A DNA stretch of 60,272 nt from Candidatus Izemoplasmatales bacterium (GTDB lineage Bacteria; Bacillota_I; Bacilli_A; Izemoplasmatales; Hujiaoplasmataceae). Both the position numbers and the translations under genes were made by a program. The stretch covers positions 1 through 60,272 of the forward strand of contig JBAZNL010000009.1 of assembly GCA_041649275.1 (NCBI GenBank), written 5' to 3'. How positions within the stretch are numbered: position 1 is the first letter of the stretch; each line of letters starts with the position of its first letter. Of the stretch, positions 25,498 through 34,683 are shown one piece after another. The notes below the pieces were generated by a model, which was not told where the DNA came from, did no database searches, and saw nothing but the letters and a program-made list of their open reading frames with translations.

Positions 25498-26592
25498 TCA
25501 GTTCCTCTTCCGTTTTGACATGATGTTCGATTTCGACGAAGCGCCGTCGAGTTCCTCGATCCATCCCCTGTAGGCCGACGGGATCGCATCCTCGGCGGCG
25601 ATCACGGCGGTCGATCGTGCGTTTCCGAACGTTTCCGGAACGGGCTGCGACGCTGTCGCGCGATACCCCGTCATCCGCCATTCGACATGGGTGAAGACGT
25701 GGGTGCGCGCTGCCAGCGGTTCGACGTCGTCGACCCGGACGCCCTCCGAAAGAAGGATCGCGGTCGTCGCCGCGGGGGTGAGCGTGCCGGGGTAGCTCGG
25801 CAATCCCCACATCCCGCCGAGCAGTCCGCCGGCGGGACGCCTGCGGAGGACGACGGATCCGTCCCCGGTGCGGAGGACGACGACGGTCCACTCCTCGATC
25901 CGGCGTTCCTTCTTCGCCGCGCGTCGCGGCAGCGCGTCGATGAGGTTTTCGCGGCGGGCGACGCATTCGTCCTTCACCGGACAGGTTTCGCATTTCGGCG
26001 CGCCGTTCGGCAGGCACACGAGCGCACCCAGTTCCATCAGCGCCTGGACGTAGTCGCCGGGATGTCCGGCGGGGGCGAGTTCGCGGACGAGACGGTCGAA
26101 GCTCGCCTTCCCGTCCGCGGAACCGGGGTCCGCATCGATTCCGAAGGCGCGCGACAGGACGCGGCGGACGTTGCCGTCGACGGCCGGCTCGAAGACGCCG
26201 AACGCGATCGAGAGGATCGCGCCGGCGGTGTAGGCGCCGACTCCCGGCAGGGCGAGCAGGTCCTCCCGGTTGTTGGGGATGACGCCGCCATGGTGTTCCA
26301 TCACCGCGATCGCCGCTTTCTTTAGAAGCGCAGCGCGGCGATAGTACCCGAGTCCCTCCCAGAGTTTGAGGAGTTCGTCGTCCGGGACGGCAGCCAGATC
26401 GGATAGCGTCGGCAGGCGGTCGACGAACCGTTCGAAGTACGGGATCAGGACCTCCATGCGGGTCTGCTGGCCCATGATTTCGGAGATCCAGACGCGATAG
26501 GGATCAGGGGCGTCGCGCCAGGGGAGCGGACGCTTCGCCTCACGGTACCAGGCGAGAAGCCGCTGAGTCCATGCGGGGGACGGATGATCCAT
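25498..26592 (-). CDS. mutY: A/G-specific adenine DNA glycosylase
   Basis: 364 residues from ATG 26592, preceded by AAAGGAG. The HhH-GPD domain has WISEIMGQQTRMEVLIPYFERF (catalytic Glu in SEIM), the hairpin LPGVGAYTAGAI and catalytic Asp in VDGNVRRVLSR. The iron-sulfur loop is C-X6-C-X2-C-X5-C (CLPNGAPKCETCPVKDEC). The C-terminal NUDIX-like domain that recognises 8-oxoG follows (GGLLGGMWGLPS, THVFTHVEWRM). It removes adenine mispaired with 8-oxoguanine. Length is normal. Confidence 0.95.
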   Translation of the reverse strand: MDHPSPAWTQRLLAWYREAKRPLPWRDAPDPYRVWISEIMGQQTRMEVLIPYFERFVDRLPTLSDLAAVPDDELLKLWEGLGYYRRAALLKKAAIAVMEHHGGVIPNNREDLLALPGVGAYTAGAILSIAFGVFEPAVDGNVRRVLSRAFGIDADPGSADGKASFDRLVRELAPAGHPGDYVQALMELGALVCLPNGAPKCETCPVKDECVARRENLIDALPRRAAKKERRIEEWTVVVLRTGDGSVVLRRRPAGGLLGGMWGLPSYPGTLTPAATTAILLSEGVRVDDVEPLAARTHVFTHVEWRMTGYRATASQPVPETFGNARSTAVIAAEDAIPSAYRGWIEELDGASSKSNIMSKRKRN

Positions 26593-26638
26593 GGGAATGG
26601 CTCCTTTCACGATGCCGTCGGGTCGGGGTCGGGTCCCG

Positions 26639-28258
26639 TCATGCGGCGAAGCGGGCGCCATGATTCTTGACCACCACGACGCCGTCGTAGCGTTTCCTGT
26701 TCTCTTCGATGACGACATGGCTGACGTTGATCACGGTGACCCCGTCGAGGGCGAGGAGCGTGGATTCGATCTCCCTGGCGCGATCGCGGTCGAGCGATGC
26801 GAAGGCCTCGTCGAGCATGATCACGTCGGCATGGTTCAGAAGGCCGCGCGCGATCGCGATCCGGCTCTTCTCGCCGCCGGAGACGTTCTTGCCGTTGTCG
26901 TAGATCATGTAGTCGAGTCCCTCGGGATTGCTTCCGACGAACTCCGTGAGACCGGCCTTCGCGACCGCTTCGGCGATCTCGGCTTCCGTATGTTCCTTGA
27001 AGAGGGTGAGGTTGTTTTTGAGCGTGTCCTCAAAGAGAAAGACCGTCTGCTCGATGTTGGCGATGCGCGCGTAATAATCCTCCTTGCGCACGTCGCTGAG
27101 CGGCAGGCCGTCGATCTCGATCGTCCCCTCGGTCGGATCGAAGTACTTCCGGAGCAGGCGCAGGAAGGTCGACTTGCCTCCGCCCGACGGACCGACCACG
27201 AGATACTTGCGGCCTTTCTCGAAGGTCAGGTCGATGTCCTTGAGGACGAGGTTGTCGTCGTATGCGATCGCGACGTCCCGGAATCGGATCGAGCGTTCGA
27301 AGTGGGTGAGCCGAAGCGTTTCCGGATGCCGGTCCCGCGAACGGAGCGATTCGTCGATCCTCTGGAAGATCGCCTTCACGGAGCGGATGCGGGGGAACGC
27401 CTCGGACACGGTGAAGATCGGTCCGATCAGGAGGCCGATGTTGTTCACGACGACCACGACGCCGGAAAAGGCGAGCGATCCCGCCATCGACAGCCGCGCC
27501 ATCATCAGAAGCAGACCGATGATGACGAGATTGGTGGTCGCGGTCTGGCCGACGTAGACGTAGCTCATGAGGCGGTCGATGACGAAGCGTTTCTCCTGGA
27601 CGGAACGGCTTTTGTCGCGGAACTGGGTCCGGACGCGTTCCTCGAGGCCGTTGTTCTTGACGATGCCGAAGGCGGAGAGGACTTCCTTCACGAAGCCGTT
27701 GTAGCCGGCGAAGAGCTTGCTCCGCTCGTCGTTGTGCTTCTTCACGGGGCGCTCGATGAGCGACGAGATGAGCGCGTTCATGACCATCATGGCGGCGCCG
27801 ACGAGGAGGACGAGCGGGCTGATGAGCGAAAAGATGACGATCGCGGTGGCGAAGTTGACGACACCTTCCGCGATCGCGACGATCTGCTCGACGAAATCGG
27901 TCTCGATGATCGCGAAGTCGTTCGTGAGCGCCGACACGTACGCGGCGTTGTTCTCCTTCTGGAACTCGTCGATGCTCTTCCCGAAGACGGCTTCGACATA
28001 GTCGGTCTTCATCCTCAACGCGACGTAACGGTAGAACGACGCCTTGGCGTAGGCGGTCAGAAGGTTCACCGGCAGCAGGAGCGCCACGAAGACGATCATC
28101 CGGACGGCTTCGTCCCAGAAGAGCGTCCAGTCCTGGATCAGCGCGGCGTCGATCGTCGCCTTCATCGCAAACGACATGCAGAACGCCAGGACGGCGTTCG
28201 CGACGATCGGAATCATGACCAGCGGAAACCGGTCGAAATACCTAATTCGCCGTTTCAT
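26639..28258 (-). CDS. ABC exporter half-transporter, second subunit
   Basis: 539 residues. An N-terminal type I exporter membrane domain of six segments (to about residue 290) is followed by an ATPase. The latter has Walker A GPSGGGKST, Q-loop NIEQTVFLFEDTL, a slightly divergent signature VSGGEKSR, Walker B VIMLDEAFAS with the catalytic Glu, and H-loop NVSH. It overlaps the upstream half-transporter by 17 bp, so the two probably form a heterodimer. The substrate (lipid, peptide or drug) cannot be read from the sequence. A shared operator lies over the operon promoter. Confidence 0.9.
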   Translation of the reverse strand: MKRRIRYFDRFPLVMIPIVANAVLAFCMSFAMKATIDAALIQDWTLFWDEAVRMIVFVALLLPVNLLTAYAKASFYRYVALRMKTDYVEAVFGKSIDEFQKENNAAYVSALTNDFAIIETDFVEQIVAIAEGVVNFATAIVIFSLISPLVLLVGAAMMVMNALISSLIERPVKKHNDERSKLFAGYNGFVKEVLSAFGIVKNNGLEERVRTQFRDKSRSVQEKRFVIDRLMSYVYVGQTATTNLVIIGLLLMMARLSMAGSLAFSGVVVVVNNIGLLIGPIFTVSEAFPRIRSVKAIFQRIDESLRSRDRHPETLRLTHFERSIRFRDVAIAYDDNLVLKDIDLTFEKGRKYLVVGPSGGGKSTFLRLLRKYFDPTEGTIEIDGLPLSDVRKEDYYARIANIEQTVFLFEDTLKNNLTLFKEHTEAEIAEAVAKAGLTEFVGSNPEGLDYMIYDNGKNVSGGEKSRIAIARGLLNHADVIMLDEAFASLDRDRAREIESTLLALDGVTVINVSHVVIEENRKRYDGVVVVKNHGARFAA

Positions 28259-29903
28259 CGACGGTCACCTCCGCGAAATAGTCGACGGCGGAATACTCGT
28301 TCACATAGCCGTCCTTCAGTTCCAGAACGCGGTCGTAGCGTTCGCTGACGCCGGGGAAGTACTTGTGGCTGATCGCGATCACGGTCGCCGAGAGCGAGAG
28401 GATCGTCTCCTCGACGGCGCGTCCGAGTTCGTCGTTCAGCGATGCCGTCGCCTCGTCGGAAAAGAGGATCTCGGCATTCTTGCACAGGGCGCGCGCGATC
28501 GAGATGCGCTGGCGCTCGCCGCCCGAAAGGTTCTTGCCGTTTTCCGCGATCGGCTCGTCGATCCCATGCGGTTGCGATCGGATGAAATCCCCGAGTCCGG
28601 CCTTTTCAGCGACTTCGAGGACATGCTCTGCGGGGGTATCCTTGAAGAGCGCGATGTTGTCTCTGACGGACGCCTCGAAGAGGAAGACGTCCTGGTAGAT
28701 GAACGACACGTTCTCGCTGTACGCCTTCGTCCGGATCGTCCTCAAGTCGACGCCGTCGATCGCGATGGTGCCCCGATAGTCGTCGTAGGCCATCGACAGC
28801 AGTTTCAGAAGGGTGGTTTTGCCGGACCCACTCGGTCCCTTGATCAGATACTTCTTCCCCTTCTCGATCCGGAAGTCGAGGTATCGGAAGACCGGTTTCT
28901 GCTCGTACTCGAACTGCAGTGCCCGGACGGCGATGTCCCTTTCGAAGCGATAGGGGACGACTCTGGCGTCCGATTCCGCATCGTCCGGCGATGCGGTCGT
29001 GATCTTCCGATAGATCGCGTCGGACCCCTTGATGACGTTCAGGAGCGGAAGCATCCGCATCAGCGGGAAGACGCACGAACTCGCAAGCTGGATGACGAGC
29101 ACCACCTTCCCGAATCCGATCGGTTCGCCGGGGCTGTACATCAGGTAGATGAGCAGGCCGAACATGACGATCGACCCGATCGCCTCGTTCAGATGGCGCT
29201 GGACCGCGGTGTAGAGGCTGTATTTCCGCTTGCTCCCCTCAAGCCGCGCCACCTGTTCCTTGGCGCGGGAGAGGAACTTCCTCTCGATGTTGTTCAACTT
29301 CAGGATCTCGAGACCGCTGAAGGTGTTCGCGACGGCGACCGTGAAGCGCTCGTTCTCGGTGGACTTCTCTTTTTCCAGCGCGATCGTCCGCCGTTCGAAC
29401 GCCTTCGCGATGCCAAGCACGACGAGCGAGACGGCGAAGACCATGAGACCGATGCGCCAGTCGACGAAGAACAGGATCGTCAGCATGACGACGTACGATC
29501 CGCACGTGAGGATGAAGTTCAGGAGCGACAGGAAGAAGCTGTTCTCGATCGTGTTGATGTCGTTCGAGAGGTTCGAGACGTAGACTTCGCGCGACTGCCT
29601 GTTGAAGCCCTTGTAGTTCATGTTCAGGATCCGGTCGAAGGCGCGGACGCGGATGTCGATCAGGGTGTCCCTCATGAAGGCGATCCGCATCATCCTCGAG
29701 CCGAGGAAGAAGCCGGCGGAAACGACGACGTACCCGATCGCGGCGGCGACGGTGATCCAGAAGTATTCCATCGTTCCGACTTCGATCGTCTGGAAGATCA
29801 TCGCCATGATGAGCGCCTGAAGGACGTCCCCGACGATGAACATCAGGCACGCGACGACGTATTTGACGAATCTTGCTTTCCGCGACAGCAACAGTTCCTT
29901 CAT
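28242..29903 (-). CDS. ABC exporter half-transporter, first subunit
   Basis: 553 residues from ATG 29903, with GGAG upstream. Six membrane segments, then an ATPase with Walker A GPSGSGKTT, Q-loop IYQDVFLFEASV, canonical signature LSGGERQR, Walker B ILFSDEATASLN and H-loop AISHKYFPG. Both ATPase sites of the pair look competent. Membrane-domain features such as VYVSNLSNDINTIENSF fit the MsbA/LmrA-type exporters. Its promoter carries the palindrome at 29977-29999. Confidence 0.9.
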   Translation of the reverse strand: MKELLLSRKARFVKYVVACLMFIVGDVLQALIMAMIFQTIEVGTMEYFWITVAAAIGYVVVSAGFFLGSRMMRIAFMRDTLIDIRVRAFDRILNMNYKGFNRQSREVYVSNLSNDINTIENSFFLSLLNFILTCGSYVVMLTILFFVDWRIGLMVFAVSLVVLGIAKAFERRTIALEKEKSTENERFTVAVANTFSGLEILKLNNIERKFLSRAKEQVARLEGSKRKYSLYTAVQRHLNEAIGSIVMFGLLIYLMYSPGEPIGFGKVVLVIQLASSCVFPLMRMLPLLNVIKGSDAIYRKITTASPDDAESDARVVPYRFERDIAVRALQFEYEQKPVFRYLDFRIEKGKKYLIKGPSGSGKTTLLKLLSMAYDDYRGTIAIDGVDLRTIRTKAYSENVSFIYQDVFLFEASVRDNIALFKDTPAEHVLEVAEKAGLGDFIRSQPHGIDEPIAENGKNLSGGERQRISIARALCKNAEILFSDEATASLNDELGRAVEETILSLSATVIAISHKYFPGVSERYDRVLELKDGYVNEYSAVDYFAEVTVDETAN

Positions 29904-29968
29904 GGGGGACTCCGTCCTTCTTCCGCTTCCGTCGCCCGTTCGCATGCGACGGGCGTCCTGTCTTCCAT

Positions 29969-29999
29969 CATATCATAGTACTGTGTAAAACACAATACT
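29969..29999 (-). promoter_or_regulatory. promoter and palindromic operator of the ABC exporter operon
   Basis: The near-perfect palindrome AGTA-c-TGTGT-AAA-ACACA-a-TACT lies at 29977-29999. On the minus strand it contains TTGTGT as a -35, followed 17 bases later by TATGAT. The 20-base core (29979-29998 reversed) differs from 14899-14918 at only two positions, and both sit in the same register to their promoters. A PadR-type repressor is the likely ligand. Confidence 0.65.
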
Positions 30000-30154
30000 G
30001 TTTTTTCGCTCTTTGAACGGGCGTTGCGGCGAGCTGCCGACGGCGGTCGCCCGCATCCGTGAACGGTCGGTTCTTATTGCATTTGCAGGGGATCCCGCGG
30101 CGATGCCAGGTGGTATAATGAAGTTGGTCGGCGTCATGCCTTCCGGAGGTTCCC

Positions 30155-30622
30155 ATGAAGATCGGCATCATTTTCTATTCCGAAACGGGCAACACCCTCG
30201 GCGTCTGCGAACGCGCCCGCGACATCCTCGCCGGCGACGGTCTCGACGTCGCTTTCATCCGCCTGAAGGCCGACGTCGTCGGAAATGCCAGATCGCTCCG
30301 CGGCCTTCCGCCGGCGCAGGATTACGACCTCGTGATCCTCGGCACGCCCGTCCACGGATTCTCCCTCCCCATTCCCGTCCAACAGTACCTTGCGCGCGCG
30401 CAGTTCAAGGAAGGCGTCCGTCTCGGCGTCCTCGCGACCCAGTTCTTCAAGGCGGACTGGCTCGGCGGGACCCGGACCGTGAACCAGGCCGTCGCCGCGC
30501 TGTCGCGCTTCCATCCGGACGTCTTCGGCACCGCGATCGTCCATGTCCGGAGCCGCCGCCGGGACGAACAGGTCAATGCGGCGATGCGTGCGCTCACCAA
30601 GATCGAGGAGGCGACCCGCTGA
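30155..30622 (+). CDS. flavodoxin-like protein
   Basis: 155 residues. The N-terminal phosphate-binding loop is FYSETGNTLGVCE, the flavodoxin T/S-x-T-G-x-T pattern, followed by DYDLVILGTPVHGFSLP, the flavin-stacking loop region. It binds FMN and probably carries electrons or acts as a small NAD(P)H-quinone-type reductase. A TATAAT (30114-30119) and CCGGAGG ribosome site precede it. The next gene, 1 bp away, encodes an FMN-binding-domain protein, suggesting a shared redox job. Confidence 0.85.
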   Translation: MKIGIIFYSETGNTLGVCERARDILAGDGLDVAFIRLKADVVGNARSLRGLPPAQDYDLVILGTPVHGFSLPIPVQQYLARAQFKEGVRLGVLATQFFKADWLGGTRTVNQAVAALSRFHPDVFGTAIVHVRSRRRDEQVNAAMRALTKIEEATR

Positions 30623-30623
30623 C

Positions 30624-31031
30624 ATGCATCGTCTCCTGAAGCGGATTCTCATCTCGCTTGGAACCCTCGCCGTCCTCTTCATCGCCGGCGCGCTCGTCTT
30701 CCGATGGATGGAACGGGGACTCTCCGACCTCGTGGCCACGGAAATCGAGGATGTCGACCTCGCCGCCGTCGAGGACGGCGTCTACGAAGGTTCCTACACG
30801 CGTCTTCCCGTCTCCGCCACCGTGCGGGTGACGGTCGTCGACCATGCGATCGCGACCGTCGAGATCGTCGAACACGTGAACGGTCAGGGCGCCGACGGAG
30901 AAGCCGTCGTCGACGCCGTCATCGCCGAAAACTCGCTCGCCGTGGACGCGATCGCCGGCGCCACCTACTCCTCGAAGGTCATCCTGCTCGCGATCAGAGA
31001 CGCCCTCGTCGCGGGCGACCGGATCGAATAG
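30624..31031 (+). CDS. membrane-anchored FMN-binding domain protein
   Basis: 135 residues from ATG 30624. One N-terminal membrane segment (about 8-27) places the rest outside the membrane. The FMN_bind domain is seen as DGVYEGSYTRLPV ... VRVTVVDHAIATVEIVEH ... DAIAGATYSSKVI. The AGATYSS matches the (S/T)GATxxS flavinylation motif, in which the Thr takes FMN from an ApbE-type transferase. Such domains pass electrons at the cell surface. It follows the flavodoxin gene by one base. Confidence 0.85.
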   Translation: MHRLLKRILISLGTLAVLFIAGALVFRWMERGLSDLVATEIEDVDLAAVEDGVYEGSYTRLPVSATVRVTVVDHAIATVEIVEHVNGQGADGEAVVDAVIAENSLAVDAIAGATYSSKVILLAIRDALVAGDRIE

Positions 31032-31045
31032 CGCCGGATCATGTG

Positions 31046-31087
31046 AAAATCCCGTCAACCCCCGAATCGGGGCTTGACGGGATTTTT
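31046..31087. terminator. bidirectional terminator
   Basis: AAAATCCCGTCAA plus CCCC pairs with GGGG plus TTGACGGGATTTTT. It separates the converging FMN-binding and YwaF-like genes. Confidence 0.88.
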
Positions 31088-31098
31088 CATGGGCCTTC

Positions 31099-31815
31099 CT
31101 ATGCCGGAACGCGACCCTTCCCACGGATCAGGAAGGGAAGGCTGACGAGATGGAAGAGGATGAAGATCGCAAAGCCGAAGAGAAACACCCATCCGGGCGA
31201 ACCGATCCAGTAAAACAGGAAGTCGACCTCGTGCGGCAGTTCGGCGAGGAACATGTGGTTCGTGCCCCACGCCCGGTTCAGGAAATACATCGGCACGGCG
31301 ATCATCAGCAGGATCCCCGACGAACGCAGAAGGTCGCGGTAGGAGAAGCGCGTCTTCGCCGTCGCCTGCATGTAGACGTTGGCGACGAGAAACATCGCAT
31401 GATTCCCGAAATAATGGAAATACCGGAAGTGCGGGAAGTCGTAGGCGACGTCGGCGACGAGCAGCGACAGCAACGCGCCGCTGACGGCCCAGGGATAAAT
31501 CACCTTCGCGAGCCGGTCGGAACGCGAAAGGAGTGCGATCGCGGTCAGGTACATCGACAGGGTGCAGAGGCCGAACGGCAGGAAGACGCTCCACCCGCCG
31601 CCGCGGACGATCGCCCAGAAGTTGAAGACGAGTTCGAGAGTGACCGTCGTGACCGCGAGGACGATCCGGAAGTTCCGGTCGAAGCGGGGCATCGCCGAAA
31701 GACGGCGCCGGAAGACGGCGATCAGGACGACCGCCGCGATCGTCATCACGACGGGGACAAGGTGCGAGAGCGAGAACATCTCGAAGGTGGCGTAGCGTTC
31801 GTCGAACAGAAACAT
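31099..31815 (-). CDS. YwaF/TIGR02206-like integral membrane protein
   Basis: 238 residues, about seven membrane segments. Landmarks are FLPFGLCTLSMYL, FGNHAMFLVANVYM and WGTNHMFLAELPHEV near the C-terminus, which fit TIGR02206/YwaF well. It is the most typical of the three members in the window. Function unestablished. It is expressed alone, towards the terminator at 31046. Confidence 0.82.
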   Translation of the reverse strand: MFLFDERYATFEMFSLSHLVPVVMTIAAVVLIAVFRRRLSAMPRFDRNFRIVLAVTTVTLELVFNFWAIVRGGGWSVFLPFGLCTLSMYLTAIALLSRSDRLAKVIYPWAVSGALLSLLVADVAYDFPHFRYFHYFGNHAMFLVANVYMQATAKTRFSYRDLLRSSGILLMIAVPMYFLNRAWGTNHMFLAELPHEVDFLFYWIGSPGWVFLFGFAIFILFHLVSLPFLIRGKGRVPA

Positions 31816-31846
31816 CGGGTCTCCCTTCTCTCTGGACGCGGATAGC

Positions 31847-31889
31847 GAAAAGGCATGGGCGGGAACCGCAAGGCGGCTCCGTCCATGCC
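31847..31889 (-). terminator. intrinsic terminator after lemA
   Basis: On the minus strand GGCATGG..GGA pairs with TCC..CCATGCC (31852-31889), then TTTT. Confidence 0.65.
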
Positions 31890-31912
31890 TTCGCCGCCGG
31901 ATTCCGGATTCT

Positions 31913-32500
31913 TCAGAACTTGACCTTGACGGCCTCGCGTTCCGCTTCCGCGGTGATCTCGAAGAATTTCGCGATTTCGAACTTGAACAGCTTCGCGACG
32001 ATGTTGCCGGGGAACATTTCGATCTTGTTGTTGTAGCCCATCGCCGTGTCGTTGTAGAACTGGCGGTTGAACATGATCTTGTCCTCGGTGTCCTTCAGCT
32101 GGACCATCATTTCCTTGAAGTTCTCGTTGGCCTTCAGTTCCGGGTACGCCTCGGAGACGACCATCAGGCGCGACAGCGCGCCGGCGAGGCCCTTCTCGGC
32201 CTCCGCCGCCTTGGCGACGTCGCCCGTCTGGGCGGCCTGCTGGTAGAGCCCGCGGGCCTTCCCGAACTGCTCCCAGATGTCCTTCTCGTGGGTGGCGTAG
32301 CCCTTGACGGTCTCGACCAGGTTGGGGATCAGGTCGAAGCGGCGCTTCAGCTGGACGTCGATCTGGCTCCAGCCGTTTCTGACCTTGTTGCGGAGGGAGA
32401 CGAGCGTGTTGTAGACGCCGATGACCCAGAAGACGATGAGGGCGACGACGGCCAGGATGACGATGAGCGTGATCGTGCCTTCGATGGATGCGAATAACAT
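31913..32500 (-). CDS. lemA: LemA family protein
   Basis: 195 residues. An N-terminal membrane anchor (about 9-29) is followed by the LemA helical bundle: YNTLVSLRNKVRNGWSQIDVQLKRRFDLIPNL, VETVKGYATHE, then FNRQFYNDTAMGYNN and FPGNIVA. LemA proteins face outwards in many Bacillota; their role is unsettled, with links to membrane protein quality control. It lies 65 bp after a DUF2207 gene on the same strand, a frequent pairing. Confidence 0.93.
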   Translation of the reverse strand: MLFASIEGTITLIVILAVVALIVFWVIGVYNTLVSLRNKVRNGWSQIDVQLKRRFDLIPNLVETVKGYATHEKDIWEQFGKARGLYQQAAQTGDVAKAAEAEKGLAGALSRLMVVSEAYPELKANENFKEMMVQLKDTEDKIMFNRQFYNDTAMGYNNKIEMFPGNIVAKLFKFEIAKFFEITAEAEREAVKVKF

Positions 32501-32565
32501 GGTTGTTGACCTCCTGTGGAATCTCTATTTTTTTAATGCGGAAAACCCTGGATGGAAAGCGGGGA

Positions 32566-34521
32566 CTAGCGGCTTCTGCCGCCGCCTCCGCCGCCGCCGA
32601 ACGAACTGCCGCCGCCGAAGCCGCCGCCGTGGCCGGAGCCGCCGGCCTTCTGCGCGTTGTAGGCGACGATGGTCTGCTGGACATTGGTGCGGGCGGTCTG
32701 GTAGGAGCGCTGGAAGCGCCCGAACGCGTAGCCGTAATAGAACCCGCGGCGCCCGTAGCCGAGACCCATGTAGGTCGACTGCGATGCCGTCGCCTCGTCG
32801 AGCGGGAGCTTGACGCGGAGCTGATCCATGACCTTGTCGGCGCATTTGAGCGAGGTCGCGTAGACGAGGTAGTGCTCCCAGACGGTGACGCCCGGGATCG
32901 GATAGTCCTTCATGTTCCCGAAACCGACGAGGAAGTTGCGGAACGCCTTCCACATCGCGAAGGATTCGTTGCCGTTCACGGAGCGTTTCTTGATCGTCGC
33001 GACGTAGACGAGATAGGCGACGGCGGCGAGGCCGGAGACGACCATGGCGATCGTGTTGTCGAGCGTGAGCGCCGCGCCGGTGAGGAAGGCGCCGACGAGG
33101 ACGACGCCGGGGATGAGGGCGAAGGCGTAGGCCTTGCCTTTGTCGGCGGCGAGGCTCTTCTCGAAGTAGTCGCGCTTCTCACCCGCCTGCTTGGCGAGCC
33201 GCATGAACGTCTTCGCCTCGGTCTGGAAGCGCTCGGCGTTCTTGATCTGCTTGCCGAAGTTCTCGATCTGCTTGGTGGTGACGGAACTGCCGCCGCCGAT
33301 CACGTCGAAGAACCAGTGGAGCACCTGCTGCTCGTGCGGCAGGAGGCTCGAACGGTTCGCGCTGTCGACGCGCGAGAGACGGAAGTCCGCGTCGTCGTCG
33401 GTCATGTCCTGACCGGCATAGTCGATCGTGACGAACTTGCGGCGGATCAGGTCGAGGAGCGTCGCGGTGACGTCCTCGTCGTTGATCTTCCGCATGTAGT
33501 AGAGATAGCTGACCTCCGCCGGCGACTCGTCTCCCGGAAGCTCGCGGTAGAACTCGTGCTGGAATCTCGGCTCATATTCCTTGTCGTACTTGCGGTAGAC
33601 GTAGATCGTGATCAGGACCATCGCCATCGCGGATGCGATCGCGGCGTAGAGGACGATCTGGGCGACCGTGACGCGGAGGTTGTATTCCGCGGCGAGATCC
33701 TGCTCGTAGGCCGTGAGGGACGCGAGGTTCATCGTCGGGTTGATCACGATGTTGGCTCCGTCGACGTTCGGGAACAGGTCGGTCGGGGCGAGGATGCGGA
33801 ACTCGACGAACTCGTCCTTCCCGACGTTCTGGAGCGTCATCGCGATGCGCGACGACGATTCGATCGAGATCGTGCCGGAGGCGGGGCTGTGGCCCCAGAC
33901 GTAGATGTCGTCGGCGGAGTGGAGGTTGGCAGGCAGGTTGACCTCGATCGTGACGTCCTTGACCTTGCCCTCGGCGTACTCGAAAAGCCGCCAGTTGAGT
34001 TCGGAGATGTCGGAATACTCGGTGATCGCGCCGAGGATCTTGTATTCGTAGACGAAGGTCACGTTCCCGAGAGACTGCGAGTGGTCGTCCATCTCGGTAA
34101 AGATCGACTCGCAGTAGGTACGCGTCGGGTAGCAGTCCACGAAGAATCCCTGCTCGTCCATGTCGTACTCCCAGGAGTAGCCGGCGCGGACCGAATCGGT
34201 GATGTCGACGCCGTCCTTGAGAACGCGCACCGACGCCGCGGTCTCGTCGAAGTCGGCGACGTTATGGGCCGATTCGTAGAGGGGGTATCCGTCCGCGTAC
34301 TTGTCGTAGGCGATGTCGCGGAAGCGGACCCAGTAGTCGGCGGACGGATAGTCGATGTTCCAGGTCTCGACGACGGACATGTCGCCGTTCTCGTCGATCG
34401 TGACGACGGCGTCGTAGGAATCGACAACGATCCGGGAGAACGAGATGTCGGCGCCGCCGATGGCCGCGAACAGCATCGGCAGGAACATGAAGAGGAGCGG
34501 GAGGATCATTTTCTTGTTCAA
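32566..34521 (-). CDS. DUF2207 domain membrane protein with Gly-rich C-terminus
   Basis: 651 residues. An N-terminal signal (about 4-22) is followed by an extracytoplasmic beta-rich DUF2207 domain (FSRIVVDSYDAVVTIDENGDMSVVETWNIDYP...). A membrane segment lies at about 295-315, then a cytoplasmic region (PAEVSYLYYMRK, ATLLDLIRRKFV) and two close membrane segments at about 465-510. The C-terminus is GGGFGGGSSFGGGGGGG, as in YgcG/TPM-type proteins. Adjacent lemA supports a joint envelope role. The molecular function is unknown. Confidence 0.88.
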   Translation of the reverse strand: MNKKMILPLLFMFLPMLFAAIGGADISFSRIVVDSYDAVVTIDENGDMSVVETWNIDYPSADYWVRFRDIAYDKYADGYPLYESAHNVADFDETAASVRVLKDGVDITDSVRAGYSWEYDMDEQGFFVDCYPTRTYCESIFTEMDDHSQSLGNVTFVYEYKILGAITEYSDISELNWRLFEYAEGKVKDVTIEVNLPANLHSADDIYVWGHSPASGTISIESSSRIAMTLQNVGKDEFVEFRILAPTDLFPNVDGANIVINPTMNLASLTAYEQDLAAEYNLRVTVAQIVLYAAIASAMAMVLITIYVYRKYDKEYEPRFQHEFYRELPGDESPAEVSYLYYMRKINDEDVTATLLDLIRRKFVTIDYAGQDMTDDDADFRLSRVDSANRSSLLPHEQQVLHWFFDVIGGGSSVTTKQIENFGKQIKNAERFQTEAKTFMRLAKQAGEKRDYFEKSLAADKGKAYAFALIPGVVLVGAFLTGAALTLDNTIAMVVSGLAAVAYLVYVATIKKRSVNGNESFAMWKAFRNFLVGFGNMKDYPIPGVTVWEHYLVYATSLKCADKVMDQLRVKLPLDEATASQSTYMGLGYGRRGFYYGYAFGRFQRSYQTARTNVQQTIVAYNAQKAGGSGHGGGFGGGSSFGGGGGGGRSR

Positions 34522-34683
34522 GACCGGATCATCCTTTCAGGGCGGAGACTGGGCTGCGGGGGAAGGCATATCATGAATATTATATAACGATTCGCGGGCG
34601 CTGCACGCATTTTTCACAATTTCTTCGAGGCCGTCGACGCAATCCTCCGCTTCATGGTATACTGTTGCCTGGAGGGGATCACG

